From Chitinophaga sp. HK235 (lineage in GTDB: Bacteria > Bacteroidota > Bacteroidia > Chitinophagales > Chitinophagaceae): a DNA stretch of 64,000 nt. The position numbers and the translations under genes are program-made. Below the pieces are notes generated by a model that was given only the letters and a program-made list of their open reading frames with translations, had not been told where the DNA came from and did no database searches. Each line of letters starts with the position of its first letter. Within the stretch, counting starts at the first letter, position 1. Shown in pieces: positions 45,045-54,086 of the stretch. The DNA lies in assembly GCF_018255755.1 (NCBI RefSeq), contig NZ_CP073766.1, positions 8,182,501 to 8,246,500 on the forward strand, written 5' to 3'.

Positions 45045-46007
45045 GTGCGCGATCAGGATAAAATAGCTCAGATCATCACACGGCTCGAAACCGGAACCTG
45101 TACTCCACAAGAACTGGAATGGCTGCATGAATGGTATCAATCCCGGGATATGCAGACTGGAGCGGTGTTCCGTGACGATGCCCATCGGCTGCAGCTGCAA
45201 TCGGATATGTTACAACATATTCATGAACAGCTGGATGAAGTGCAGGTGCCTTCAACAGGCAGTGTGGTGCCTTTATATAAAAAATGGTGGACCGCAGCTG
45301 CTGTGCTGGTTCTGGTGGTGGCTACGGGGGCCTGGGCCTGGCACAGCTACCGGGAAACACATACCCTGCTGATAGCAGAGGTAGGGCCCGGCCAGCAGCA
45401 ACAGATCGTGCTGTCAGACAGTTCCCGCGTATGGCTCAATGCCGGCGCCAGACTGAAATATCCAAAGGTCTTTGGTGATATCAGGACCGTGGAACTGGAA
45501 GGAGAAGGTTTTTTTGAGATACAACAGGATGCACATCGCCCGTTTGAAGTACATACACAGGAGCTGAATGTACAGGTGCTGGGGACTTCTTTTGATGTAA
45601 AAGCCTACAGCATGCTGGATGAAACACAGGTGACCGTGAAAACAGGCATGGTGAAAGTATTGCATCACCAGACCGGACTCGATGTACTAAGTGCCAATGA
45701 TCAGCTGACCTACAGCCGTTCTGCGCAACAATATATGAAGTCGAAAGCTGACAACGACCAGATCAACGAATGGGCCAGCGGCATGATCAGCCTGTCACAG
45801 GCAGGGTTTGCGGAAGTTGCACTTACACTGGAAAACCAATATGGCGTACATATACGGTTTAATCCGGCAGAGATGAAGCAGTACGAATATACGCTGCGAT
45901 GCAGCAAACACTTGTCCGTAAGCCAGGTATTGGATATCATCAGCAGTATACATCCTATACAATATGATATAAAGGATAATGAAATAACAGTTCACCGTAA
46001 AAACTAA
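45045..46007 (+). CDS. FecR family anti-sigma factor
   Basis: This 320-residue protein starts with GTG (RDQDKIAQIITRLETGTCTP). A transmembrane segment is at about 82-103 (WTAAAVLVLVVATGAWAW). The FecR domain contains QQIVLSDSSRVWLNAGARLK, VELEGEGFFEIQ and VQVLGTSFDVKAYSM. A DUF4974-like end follows (LTLENQYGVHIRFNPAEMKQ). It is predicted to hold the sigma factor encoded just upstream and to receive the signal from the STN domain of the SusC protein downstream. Confidence 0.93.
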   Translation: MRDQDKIAQIITRLETGTCTPQELEWLHEWYQSRDMQTGAVFRDDAHRLQLQSDMLQHIHEQLDEVQVPSTGSVVPLYKKWWTAAAVLVLVVATGAWAWHSYRETHTLLIAEVGPGQQQQIVLSDSSRVWLNAGARLKYPKVFGDIRTVELEGEGFFEIQQDAHRPFEVHTQELNVQVLGTSFDVKAYSMLDETQVTVKTGMVKVLHHQTGLDVLSANDQLTYSRSAQQYMKSKADNDQINEWASGMISLSQAGFAEVALTLENQYGVHIRFNPAEMKQYEYTLRCSKHLSVSQVLDIISSIHPIQYDIKDNEITVHRKN

Positions 46008-46041
46008 TATAGCATAAGGAGGATGCACCAACTATAACGCA

Positions 46042-46066
46042 GGGATGAAAACAGTGCCTTCATCCC
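46042..46066 (+). promoter_or_regulatory. First hairpin between FecR and the second SusC gene
   Basis: GGGATGAA (46042-46049) and TTCATCCC (46059-46066) form an 8-bp stem with a 9-nt loop. It lacks a T tract. It lies in the 173-bp gap before SusC. Confidence 0.4.
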
Positions 46067-46098
46067 CCGGGACGGTTATGTCCATCAGTAAAAGAAAA

Positions 46099-46126
46099 AA
46101 CCGCGTCTGTTCCAGCAGACACGGTT
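46099..46126 (+). promoter_or_regulatory. Second hairpin between FecR and the second SusC gene
   Basis: AACCGCGTCTG and CAGACACGGTT pair over ten positions with one C-A mismatch around TTCCAG. With the hairpin 33 bp upstream it may adjust the amounts of FecR and SusC made from one message. Confidence 0.4.
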
Positions 46127-46180
46127 AAGATCATACAAATGCTTGTATGCATTTAGTAAACACTAAAATCAACCAAATAT

Positions 46181-49100
46181 ATGCAAAATTCGCTTTCGCT
46201 AACGTATATACGTAGGTTAGTGAGGGGAGGCATTCTGTTCGCGGTGCTCACACTGGGAAATATCAGCTTCCTGTCTCCATATGTATATAGTCAGTCGTCA
46301 CAGCCTGTCAGCATCACCGCTGTCTTTGAAAATGAAAACCTGGCAGCCTGTATTAAAAAGCTGGAACGCAGCTACCATCTGTCATTCGGATACGACAACC
46401 AGGATCTGATACGTTATCACATCAACAAACTTAACTTTGTCAATGAGCCACTGGACAAGGTTTTGGCTACACTGCTGAAAAAAACAGGACTCACTGTTGA
46501 AACCAAAAACGGCGTATATCTGATCGTCAGACCCGTTGTTGCCGCTGCTACAACAGAACCCGCCGGCAGAATACGTGGCCGTATCGTAGATGCCAACTCC
46601 AATAACCCTGTGCCCGGTGTGACCGTTCGTGTAGCCGGCGCCAGATATTATGCTGTTTCCAACCCTGAAGGAGAATATGAACTTATCTTGCCTCCAGGAA
46701 ATTATTCCCTGCAATATTCTTTTATCGGTTATCAGGAAGAGATAAAACCGGCCATCAAGGTGATGCCCAGTGTGGTGGCTGCTGTTCCGGTGATGATGAC
46801 CGTAAAACCTTCCCATCTTACAGAAGCGGTGGTAATCGGTTATGGTGTACAGGAACGCCGTAATCTTCTGGGTTCCGTGACTACCTTTAAAGCCAGTGAA
46901 CTGCCCGGACAAATGCCGCTTTCGTTAGATGAAGCCATGGTTGGTAAACTGCCGGGTGTATACATTGCTCCCTCCAGTGGTGTGCCCGGCGCTGCCAGCA
47001 ACATCACCATCCGTGGTATCAGCACCCTTAACGCCAACGGCAACACGCCGTTGATCGTAGTCGATGGAGTACCTATCTATGGCGTGGATCCCAATCTTAA
47101 TACTGTCAATTATAATAAAAATGGTACACAGAGCTTTTCATATGGTGGCAACCAGGTAGTCAATGAATACCGCCAGCCTACTACATTTGAAAAGAATCCC
47201 CTGGCCACACTCAATCCGGATGATATCGAATCCATCGAAGTGCTGAAAGATGCTTATTCTACCGCTATCTATGGCTCCCGTGGCTCCGGAGGCGTGATCC
47301 TCATCACCACCAAAAAAGGAAAAAGAGGTAATGTAAGAGTAGATGTGCAGCTGGGCACTTCTGTCAGCTCTCCCCGCAAACTGCCTTCCATCATGACCGG
47401 CGACCAGTATGCAGATTTTTACAACCGCCTGTTTGCTCTGAAAGACTCTATCGGCAAAGCCGGTAATCCCTACTACCGGCCGGTGAACTATAAATTCCCG
47501 AAAGGAGTTAATACAGACTGGTTGCATGAAGTGCTGAGAGACGCTACCGGCGCAGACGCCAACGTGTCGCTCAGTGGCGGTACGGAAAAAAGCAACTATT
47601 ACGTGAGCCTCGGCTACGACAAACAACAGGCCTATATCATCAACAACGATTTCACCCGCTATCAGGGCCGCGTCAACTTCGACAACCAGATGACCAGAAA
47701 GCTGAAAGTAGGCGTCAGCATGTCTTTGAACCAGGCTACCAACAACTCCCTCAACGCGCAGGAGATATACCGCGGCGCTATCCAGAAGGCACCCAATATC
47801 CCTGTCCGCGATAGTGCCGGCAACTTTAACTGGCTCTATGGTAAGAACCCTACCGGCCCGGAAGATATCTCCAATCCGGTTGCACAGGCCACCACCGGTA
47901 AAAACTATACTACCGACAACCGTGTGCTGGGTAATGTGTTTGCCGATCTGAAACTGCTCTCCTGGCTTAGTCTGCACTCCGATGTAGGAGTGGACTGGAT
48001 CAACTCCCGCGCCTACAGCCGGGTGATAGACCGGCCCAAAACACCCGGAGGCAACGCTTCCGAAACACAACAGCAGCTCCGCAAATGGGTCAGCAATAAC
48101 CGCATCGATATCAACAAGGCATTTGATGGCGGTCATGCTGTGAGTGCCATGTTGGGGCAGAGTTATGAGAAATCCGTAGAAGATGCGACTGCCGTTATAG
48201 GCGATGGTTTCCTCAACAATGAGATGCTGAGCATCTCCACCGCAAAAAACAAAAGAGTGGTCAGCTCCCTGGAACAACAATGGGCACAGGTGTCTTTCCT
48301 GGGAAGGTTGAACTATGAATATCAGCATCGTTACCTGGTAGGTGTCACCTACCGTATGGACGGCTCCTCCCGTTTCTCTGCCAACCACCGCTATGTAGGG
48401 TTTCCTTCCTTTGCGCTGGGATGGGTGCCCAGTGAAGAATCTTTCCTGAAAGGCAACAAACTGATTGAACAACTCAAAATACGCGGTAGTGTAGGCTTCA
48501 CCGGTAGTGATGGTGGCAACGGCTACTATGGCAACCAGGGCCAGTATGTAGTGGATGTATACGGCGACTCTTATGGCAATGTGGGCGCTATCGGTGTCAA
48601 ACAACCGTCTAATCCCAACCTGCAGTGGGAGCGTACCACCACCTGGAACGCAGGCATGGACCTGAGTATGCTCAATGGACGCATCAGCGTTACATTGGAT
48701 TATTACAGAAGACAAACATCCAACGCTATCCTCAGTTCCGTACTGCCTTATTTTATGGGCTTCTCCATGCAGAAGCAGAACCTGGCGGATCTCAGCAACA
48801 ACGGTATTGAGTTCAGCATCAGCAGTCAGAACATCCAGCGTAAAGCTTTCAGCTGGACCACCAACTTCAACATCTCCGGCAACCGGAATAAGATCATACG
48901 ACTGCACAAGATTGATGAAGACCAGCTGGCCAATCAGAACGAAGTCGAGGGTAACCGCTTCTGGCGCGTAGGACATTCTGCCACCGCTTATTACCTGTAC
49001 AACTGGGGCGGTGTCAATCCGGCCAATGGACAGCCACTCTGGATCGATAATGCCGGTAAAAGCTCCGAAGTGCCGATACAACAACAGTATTCGGGCGCTC

Positions 49101-49690
49101 CCTATGTGCATCGCGAATATATGGGCGACGCTATGCCCGTGGTATTCGGTGGCCTTGGTAATACGATCACCTACAAAGCCTTTGAGCTCAATTGTTTCCT
49201 GTCGTTTTCCGCAGGAAATAAAATCATCAATGGCGCCAAAGCAGCACAGTACAGTTACCTGGGCAGTTCTTCTACCGCCAACAATGTATACAACCTTTCC
49301 CCGGAACTCCTGAACTACTGGCAATATCCCGGTCAGGCAACAGACATCCCGGCACTGATCAACAAATCCAATGCAGCGGCAGCCGGCTTCGGCAGCTCCT
49401 ATGATTACACGCTCAGCCGCCAGTCATCCCGCTTCCTGGAAGATGCTTCCTTTATCAAACTGAGAAGCCTCTCGCTGGCCTATAATTTTACCAGCTTGCT
49501 CAAACATGTACAAACCGTGAAATCGTTGCGGGTATTTGTAGAAGGCAACAATCTGCTGATACTGACCAGCTATTCCGGCCTCGACCCGGAAGTGAATGCC
49601 TATGGCTCTTCCGCGCTGAACATGGGGTATGATGAACTGACACTGCCTTCGCCACGCACCTGGAGAGCAGGTATTAAAGCATCTTTTTAA
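46181..49690 (+). CDS. SusC/RagA family TonB-dependent transporter with STN domain
   Basis: This 1169-residue protein has a signal peptide ending PYVYSQ. The STN domain contains ITAVFENENLAACIKKLERS and NEPLDKVLATLLKKTGLTVE. A carboxypeptidase-regulatory-like domain follows (GRIVDANSNNPVPGVTVRVA). The TonB/plug region has EAVVIGYGVQERRNLLGSV and VLKDAYSTAIYGSRGSGGVI, then the barrel, ending LPSPRTWRAGIKASF. It imports an unidentified ligand across the outer membrane with its SusD partner, which starts 9 bp later. The STN domain suggests it controls the upstream sigma/FecR pair. Confidence 0.95.
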   Translation: MQNSLSLTYIRRLVRGGILFAVLTLGNISFLSPYVYSQSSQPVSITAVFENENLAACIKKLERSYHLSFGYDNQDLIRYHINKLNFVNEPLDKVLATLLKKTGLTVETKNGVYLIVRPVVAAATTEPAGRIRGRIVDANSNNPVPGVTVRVAGARYYAVSNPEGEYELILPPGNYSLQYSFIGYQEEIKPAIKVMPSVVAAVPVMMTVKPSHLTEAVVIGYGVQERRNLLGSVTTFKASELPGQMPLSLDEAMVGKLPGVYIAPSSGVPGAASNITIRGISTLNANGNTPLIVVDGVPIYGVDPNLNTVNYNKNGTQSFSYGGNQVVNEYRQPTTFEKNPLATLNPDDIESIEVLKDAYSTAIYGSRGSGGVILITTKKGKRGNVRVDVQLGTSVSSPRKLPSIMTGDQYADFYNRLFALKDSIGKAGNPYYRPVNYKFPKGVNTDWLHEVLRDATGADANVSLSGGTEKSNYYVSLGYDKQQAYIINNDFTRYQGRVNFDNQMTRKLKVGVSMSLNQATNNSLNAQEIYRGAIQKAPNIPVRDSAGNFNWLYGKNPTGPEDISNPVAQATTGKNYTTDNRVLGNVFADLKLLSWLSLHSDVGVDWINSRAYSRVIDRPKTPGGNASETQQQLRKWVSNNRIDINKAFDGGHAVSAMLGQSYEKSVEDATAVIGDGFLNNEMLSISTAKNKRVVSSLEQQWAQVSFLGRLNYEYQHRYLVGVTYRMDGSSRFSANHRYVGFPSFALGWVPSEESFLKGNKLIEQLKIRGSVGFTGSDGGNGYYGNQGQYVVDVYGDSYGNVGAIGVKQPSNPNLQWERTTTWNAGMDLSMLNGRISVTLDYYRRQTSNAILSSVLPYFMGFSMQKQNLADLSNNGIEFSISSQNIQRKAFSWTTNFNISGNRNKIIRLHKIDEDQLANQNEVEGNRFWRVGHSATAYYLYNWGGVNPANGQPLWIDNAGKSSEVPIQQQYSGAPYVHREYMGDAMPVVFGGLGNTITYKAFELNCFLSFSAGNKIINGAKAAQYSYLGSSSTANNVYNLSPELLNYWQYPGQATDIPALINKSNAAAAGFGSSYDYTLSRQSSRFLEDASFIKLRSLSLAYNFTSLLKHVQTVKSLRVFVEGNNLLILTSYSGLDPEVNAYGSSALNMGYDELTLPSPRTWRAGIKASF

Positions 49691-49699
49691 AATGATCGT

Positions 49700-51079
49700 A
49701 TGAAAAGATATTCCTCTTACATATACAGCTTGTTGCTGCTGGCCGTACTCGGGGCCTGCAACAAACAACTCGACCTGAAGCCGGAAGGTACCATGGTGGA
49801 AGCTGACCTTTTAAAAAATAAACAAACGACCGAAAGTTTTCTGGCCGATACCTACCTGCACATGATGGATGCCTGCGACGGCAACATGTACCTGTTTGCA
49901 GACGTCACCGGCAATGTGGTCAGCTCTTTTGACCAGGCCCTCGTAAAAGGAGCCGTAGATCCCCGCGACAAAAACTATGATGACCTCTGGAGAAAACCAT
50001 ACATGACCATCAACCAGGCCAATGTGATCATTACGCAGCTCTCCCGGTATGCCACCTTTGACGCCGATACTCAACAGCAGTTTATTGCTGAAGCCAGATT
50101 TATACGGGCTTTCTGTCACCTGGTACTGTTGCAGATGTATGGAGATGGTGCATTACAGGGCAAGATGAACAATAAGGGCATCCCGCTGATGCTACAGTCC
50201 TTTGATGGTTATGATGGTTCTCAGAATAAAGAAAGAAATACCAACGGAGAAGTATATACGCAGATATTAAAAGACCTGGATGAAGCCATGGCTGTGCTGC
50301 CGGAAAAACGTACCGATCCTACAGACCAGGCCGGCCGTGCTACCAAAGGAGCTGCTGCAGCCCTCGCAGCCCGCGTATCGCTCTATATGCAGGACTATGT
50401 CAAAGCGGCTGCCTATGCCAATACAGTATTGTCTGCACAACGTTATGCCCTGCAGCCGTCTTTTGTACAGCTCTGGCCCGACCATGCTACTGGCACCGGA
50501 AAATATCCGCTCAGCACCGAAATCATTTTTGCCTTCCCGGAAAGTTTTAATGCTACCAGCTATGGCAACCATGGTATCTACTATGTTTATGGCTATTACA
50601 AGCCGCTGCCTGACTTCCTGGCCCTGTACGAAACACAGGATGAAAGGCTCACGGATCTGTTGACCGCCACCAATCAGATGCGCAAATTCACTGACCCTAA
50701 GCTCATGGATAATGTCAACATGATCCGACTGCCGGAAGTAATGCTGACCGCCGCCGAAGCCCTGGCGCAGACCAACGGCGTGAACGCCACTTCAGTAGAT
50801 CTGCTGAATAAAGTATACGGTCGCGCCTACACGAAAAATCCGGTGCCTAAAGTATACACCATAACAGACTTCAGCGGCAAACAGGCGCTGATAGACCGCA
50901 TCCTGCTGGAACGCAGCCGGGAACTGGCATTTGAAGGGTTTGCCCGTTTTGATGCCATCCGCAGCGGTAAACAACCTAATCCCCAGTTGCCCGCAGACCG
51001 GTATGCCATGCCCATTCCTCAGCGGGAAATTGATATCACCGGCGGACTCATTGTACAAAATCCGGGATATACGAAATAA
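49700..51079 (+). CDS. SusD/RagB family outer-membrane lipoprotein
   Basis: This 459-residue lipoprotein has the lipobox LAVLGAC. Family features are the helix QQQFIAEARFIRAFCHLVLL with QMYGDGAL, the middle ATKGAAAALAARVSLYMQDY, and the end ILLERSRELAFEGFARFDAI. It forms the lid of the adjacent SusC transporter. At 459 residues it is a little shorter than many SusD proteins. No glycan-degrading gene lies in this operon, so the ligand may not be a polysaccharide. Confidence 0.94.
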   Translation: MKRYSSYIYSLLLLAVLGACNKQLDLKPEGTMVEADLLKNKQTTESFLADTYLHMMDACDGNMYLFADVTGNVVSSFDQALVKGAVDPRDKNYDDLWRKPYMTINQANVIITQLSRYATFDADTQQQFIAEARFIRAFCHLVLLQMYGDGALQGKMNNKGIPLMLQSFDGYDGSQNKERNTNGEVYTQILKDLDEAMAVLPEKRTDPTDQAGRATKGAAAALAARVSLYMQDYVKAAAYANTVLSAQRYALQPSFVQLWPDHATGTGKYPLSTEIIFAFPESFNATSYGNHGIYYVYGYYKPLPDFLALYETQDERLTDLLTATNQMRKFTDPKLMDNVNMIRLPEVMLTAAEALAQTNGVNATSVDLLNKVYGRAYTKNPVPKVYTITDFSGKQALIDRILLERSRELAFEGFARFDAIRSGKQPNPQLPADRYAMPIPQREIDITGGLIVQNPGYTK

Positions 51080-51103
51080 CGTAAAAGTATAAACGATAAA
51101 CAG

Positions 51104-52309
51104 ATGAAGAAAACCATCACCACCCTCTCTGTCGCCTTACTGGCCCTCAGCAGCCAGGCGCAGAGCAGTAAGGAAATCATCCTGCAGGGAGATATCAGCG
51201 GCGACCTGAAAGGACATCATAAGATGTACCTCTATTCCCGCACCTACAAGGACTCTGCCACCATCGTCAACGGGCATTATTCTTTCAGGATACCCTTCAG
51301 CGAACCGGTATTCCTGATGCTGCTGCCACAATATGTACAGGCAGAACGCCAGATGTACGTGCCTTTCGGCATCCTGATGGACAAACCAGTCACCTACACG
51401 GTCACCAGCGACATCAGCAAGGGTATGAACGCTTCCACCGTAAAAGGCTCTGAAGCAACGGAACTACTGCGGGCCTATGAGCAGGATAAGTCCGCTGCCT
51501 GGAAAAAGATCAGCACCGGCCTGCAACAGGCTTTTGGTAAACCATGGCTGCAGGAAAATGATCCGCAATACGAAGCCTTTGAGAAAAAGCAACAGGCGCT
51601 GCAACAACAGCATCTGCTGCCAATACTGGAGAAGCTGGTGAAAGAACATCCCAATTCCTATGCTGCGGTATACAGCCTCAATGATGCCCGGCAGATCGCT
51701 TCGGTGGAACAACAGGAACGGCTATACGCTACCTTGTCTAAAGACTTGAAAGCAACAACGCCCGCAAAGGAATTCCATCAGTTTACAGAAGGTATCCGTA
51801 ATTCCGCCGTCGGCAAACAGGTGAAGGATTTTTCATTACCAGATCCGGACGGAAAGACGATCAGCTTTAGCAGTCTGAAAGGAAAATACGTGCTGATCGA
51901 CTTCTGGGCCAGCTGGTGCTCGCCCTGCCGCAAATCCTTCCCTCATATGAGAGAAGTGTATCAGCAGTATAAAGACCAGAACTTTATCATCTACAGTATT
52001 TCCATCGATAAAAGCAAGGCAGACTGGCTGAAGGCTGTAGCAGAAGAAAATAATCCCTGGCTGCAGTCGCTGGATAATATCAATATCGCGGGTGGCGGAT
52101 TCGCAGTCACCGGTGTGCCTACTACTTATCTGATTTCTCCCGAAGGGAAAATCATGATGAAAGAAATTGGTTTCGACGAAACAGGTAATGGTAATATAGA
52201 AAAGAAGCTGGCAGCGCTTTTCGGTACCATCGTCAAAAAGTCCGCACCAGAGAAATCCAAAAATGAAAACAGTACAACAAAGGCTATCCCGATGATGCCT
52301 ATGCAATAA
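51104..52309 (+). CDS. TlpA-like thioredoxin-fold protein with DUF4369-type N-terminus
   Basis: This 401-residue exported protein has a signal peptide ending SSQAQ. A DUF4369-like beta domain follows (EIILQGDISGDLKGHHKMYL), then a helical middle part. The C-terminal thioredoxin fold (about 245-375) carries the redox motif WASWCSPCRKSF and the cis-proline loop FAVTGVPTTYLISPEGK. It probably reduces or exchanges disulfides in the periplasm. It lies 24 bp after SusD and 21 bp before a second TlpA-like gene. Such genes often follow SusC/SusD pairs in this family of bacteria; what they act on is not established. Confidence 0.92.
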   Translation: MKKTITTLSVALLALSSQAQSSKEIILQGDISGDLKGHHKMYLYSRTYKDSATIVNGHYSFRIPFSEPVFLMLLPQYVQAERQMYVPFGILMDKPVTYTVTSDISKGMNASTVKGSEATELLRAYEQDKSAAWKKISTGLQQAFGKPWLQENDPQYEAFEKKQQALQQQHLLPILEKLVKEHPNSYAAVYSLNDARQIASVEQQERLYATLSKDLKATTPAKEFHQFTEGIRNSAVGKQVKDFSLPDPDGKTISFSSLKGKYVLIDFWASWCSPCRKSFPHMREVYQQYKDQNFIIYSISIDKSKADWLKAVAEENNPWLQSLDNINIAGGGFAVTGVPTTYLISPEGKIMMKEIGFDETGNGNIEKKLAALFGTIVKKSAPEKSKNENSTTKAIPMMPMQ

Positions 52310-52330
52310 GTAAAATCATAAACCATCTAC

Positions 52331-53497
52331 ATGATAAAAAAACAGAACAGTTGGCTGCTGGCCATGCTGGCCGCCAGCATGGCCCTTCCGGCCACCGCAC
52401 AAACCAAACGGTTTATTACTGTGAGCGGAAAGATCAAATTTCCTCCACCCCGGGAACAACAGGAAAAATTTCCTTTCCTGGTACAGAAACAGGAAGGGGA
52501 TGATCGTGTCACAATCGATACGATCCGTCTGAAACCGGATGGGACTTACAGTATAAAGCTGGATGCCACCCGCCCGCAGTTTTATATATTGAATGAATTT
52601 GAAGAAGACCGGCTTACCGTTTGGGCCAACAAGGAAAACCTTCGGATAGATTTCAGAGGAATGGATACTGCGTTCATCAGGATTAAAAATCCGCCTTATG
52701 TGTATATCCAGGGTAGTGAAGAAAACAATCTCATTAACCAGGTCAATTTTATCGTTTACCGCAATTACCAGAGCATGATCGAGATAGGGCGCCTGCAGTA
52801 CAAGGCTTCCCTGGCCAAGGACACAGCTTTGGAAAGGGCTATGCAGGACCAGTACGGATGGCTCGGCGATGATATGGACGAACGTTTGAAACTGCTGGTC
52901 AAAATGTATCCCAATACACCGGTACTACTGTATGTGTTGGATTATCTGCATCCCAGAAAAGATAAGGAACTGATTACTGCAGAACTGGGCCGCCTGGTGA
53001 AAAAATATCCTTACCTCGAAGAAGCAAAAAGTAAACAGGTGGATATGGTAAAGGCAGAAGCGATTGCCCGCAAAACAGCCATTGGCGCCACCGCCATAAA
53101 CTTCACCCAGAACAATGTCAGCGGAAAAGCGATACAGCTGACAGACTATCGCGGCAAATACGTACTGCTCGATTTCTGGGCCAGCTGGTGTGGTCCCTGC
53201 CGCGCAGAAAATCCCAATGTGCTGGATAATTACGAAAAGTACCACAAAAAAGGACTGGAGATCCTGGCCGTATCACTGGACGACAAAAAGGCTGCATGGC
53301 TGAAAGCCATTAAAGACGATGGCCTCACCTGGGAGCATGTGAGCGATCTCAAAGGCTGGAAAAATGAAGTGGCAAAGGAATATAATATCCGTGCAGTGCC
53401 CAGCAATTTCCTGCTCGACAAGGACGGCAAGATACTGGCCGTGAACCTTCGCGGGGAAGAGCTGACCCAAAAGCTGGAAGAAATCTTTGGTAAATAG
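52331..53497 (+). CDS. Second TlpA-like thioredoxin-fold protein
   Basis: This 388-residue protein has a signal peptide (LLAMLAASMALPATAQ). Its N-terminal beta domain is unlike that of the neighbour (TKRFITVSGKIKFPPPREQQ). A helical linker leads to the thioredoxin fold with WASWCGPCRAENPN (cysteines at about 287 and 290) and the cis-proline loop YNIRAVPSNFLLDKDGKILA. The pair probably arose from related ancestors but has diverged, and may have separate substrates or oppose each other (oxidation and reduction). It is followed after 30 bp by an SRPBCC gene. Confidence 0.92.
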   Translation: MIKKQNSWLLAMLAASMALPATAQTKRFITVSGKIKFPPPREQQEKFPFLVQKQEGDDRVTIDTIRLKPDGTYSIKLDATRPQFYILNEFEEDRLTVWANKENLRIDFRGMDTAFIRIKNPPYVYIQGSEENNLINQVNFIVYRNYQSMIEIGRLQYKASLAKDTALERAMQDQYGWLGDDMDERLKLLVKMYPNTPVLLYVLDYLHPRKDKELITAELGRLVKKYPYLEEAKSKQVDMVKAEAIARKTAIGATAINFTQNNVSGKAIQLTDYRGKYVLLDFWASWCGPCRAENPNVLDNYEKYHKKGLEILAVSLDDKKAAWLKAIKDDGLTWEHVSDLKGWKNEVAKEYNIRAVPSNFLLDKDGKILAVNLRGEELTQKLEEIFGK

Positions 53498-53527
53498 TGT
53501 TTTAAATTTAAGCTGTAAAGAAGTGTT

Positions 53528-54034
53528 ATGAAGAAGTTATTATTATTGTTGCTGACCTGCTGGAGTAGTATGGCCATGGCCCAGATGCAGGCCGCAAAAC
53601 GTATTATCCCGGATTATACCCACGAAACCAGGATTAAAAGCACAACGGTGAAGATATGGCGTATCATCCGCGATCTGCCGCAGGTAAAGGAATATTCCAA
53701 TGGAACCATCAAAGAGGTAAATATCCGTACGGTGAATGAAACCAGGTACCGTGATCTCACTTTCAGCGATGGGCATAAGCGCACTGATGAAATTGAGCAG
53801 GTACATGAGTCGTACAAATTTTTTGTGTTTCATGTGCTGGAGCCATTGCCGGCCGGTATCGGCAAAGCCATTGTGACGGCACTGGTAGAATCCCTGCCCG
53901 ACAATGATGATGTGTCTGTAGTACGCTGGAGTATTATTCTGGAAGGAGATAAGGCCGGCAGAAAACCGCTGGTGGACAGCCTTTCCGCTGAAATAGCCAA
54001 TTATGAAGCCGGACTGAAAAAGATGCTGGAATAA
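53528..54034 (+). CDS. Exported SRPBCC (START-like) family protein
   Basis: This 168-residue protein has a signal peptide (MKKLLLLLLTCWSSMAMAQ). The rest reads as a single SRPBCC domain: ETRIKSTTVKIWRIIRDLPQ at the start, YRDLTFSDGHKRTDEIEQVH, and VRWSIILEGDKAGRKPLVDS before the last helix. Such domains bind hydrophobic ligands in a deep pocket. Being exported and placed behind SusC, SusD and two thioredoxins, it could bind the imported compound. That is inference. A strong terminator follows. Confidence 0.82.
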   Translation: MKKLLLLLLTCWSSMAMAQMQAAKRIIPDYTHETRIKSTTVKIWRIIRDLPQVKEYSNGTIKEVNIRTVNETRYRDLTFSDGHKRTDEIEQVHESYKFFVFHVLEPLPAGIGKAIVTALVESLPDNDDVSVVRWSIILEGDKAGRKPLVDSLSAEIANYEAGLKKMLE

Positions 54035-54036
54035 AT

Positions 54037-54074
54037 AACAAAACCGGGTATTTATATAGATACCCGGTTTTGTT
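54037..54074. terminator. Bidirectional terminator between convergent operons
   Basis: The arms AACAAAACCGGGTAT (54037-54051) and ATACCCGGTTTTGTT (54060-54074) are perfect 15-bp complements around an 8-nt loop. The T-rich right arm, and the same arrangement on the other strand, suit both the locus ending at 54034 and the gene ending at 54087. Confidence 0.85.
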
Positions 54075-54086
54075 ACTATGAATAAA

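Noticed and set aside
47138..49324. Long open reading frame (728 codons) on the minus strand
   Set aside because: It lies fully antisense to the second SusC gene, and its translation has no recognisable domain or signal. It is a by-product of codon use on the opposite strand.
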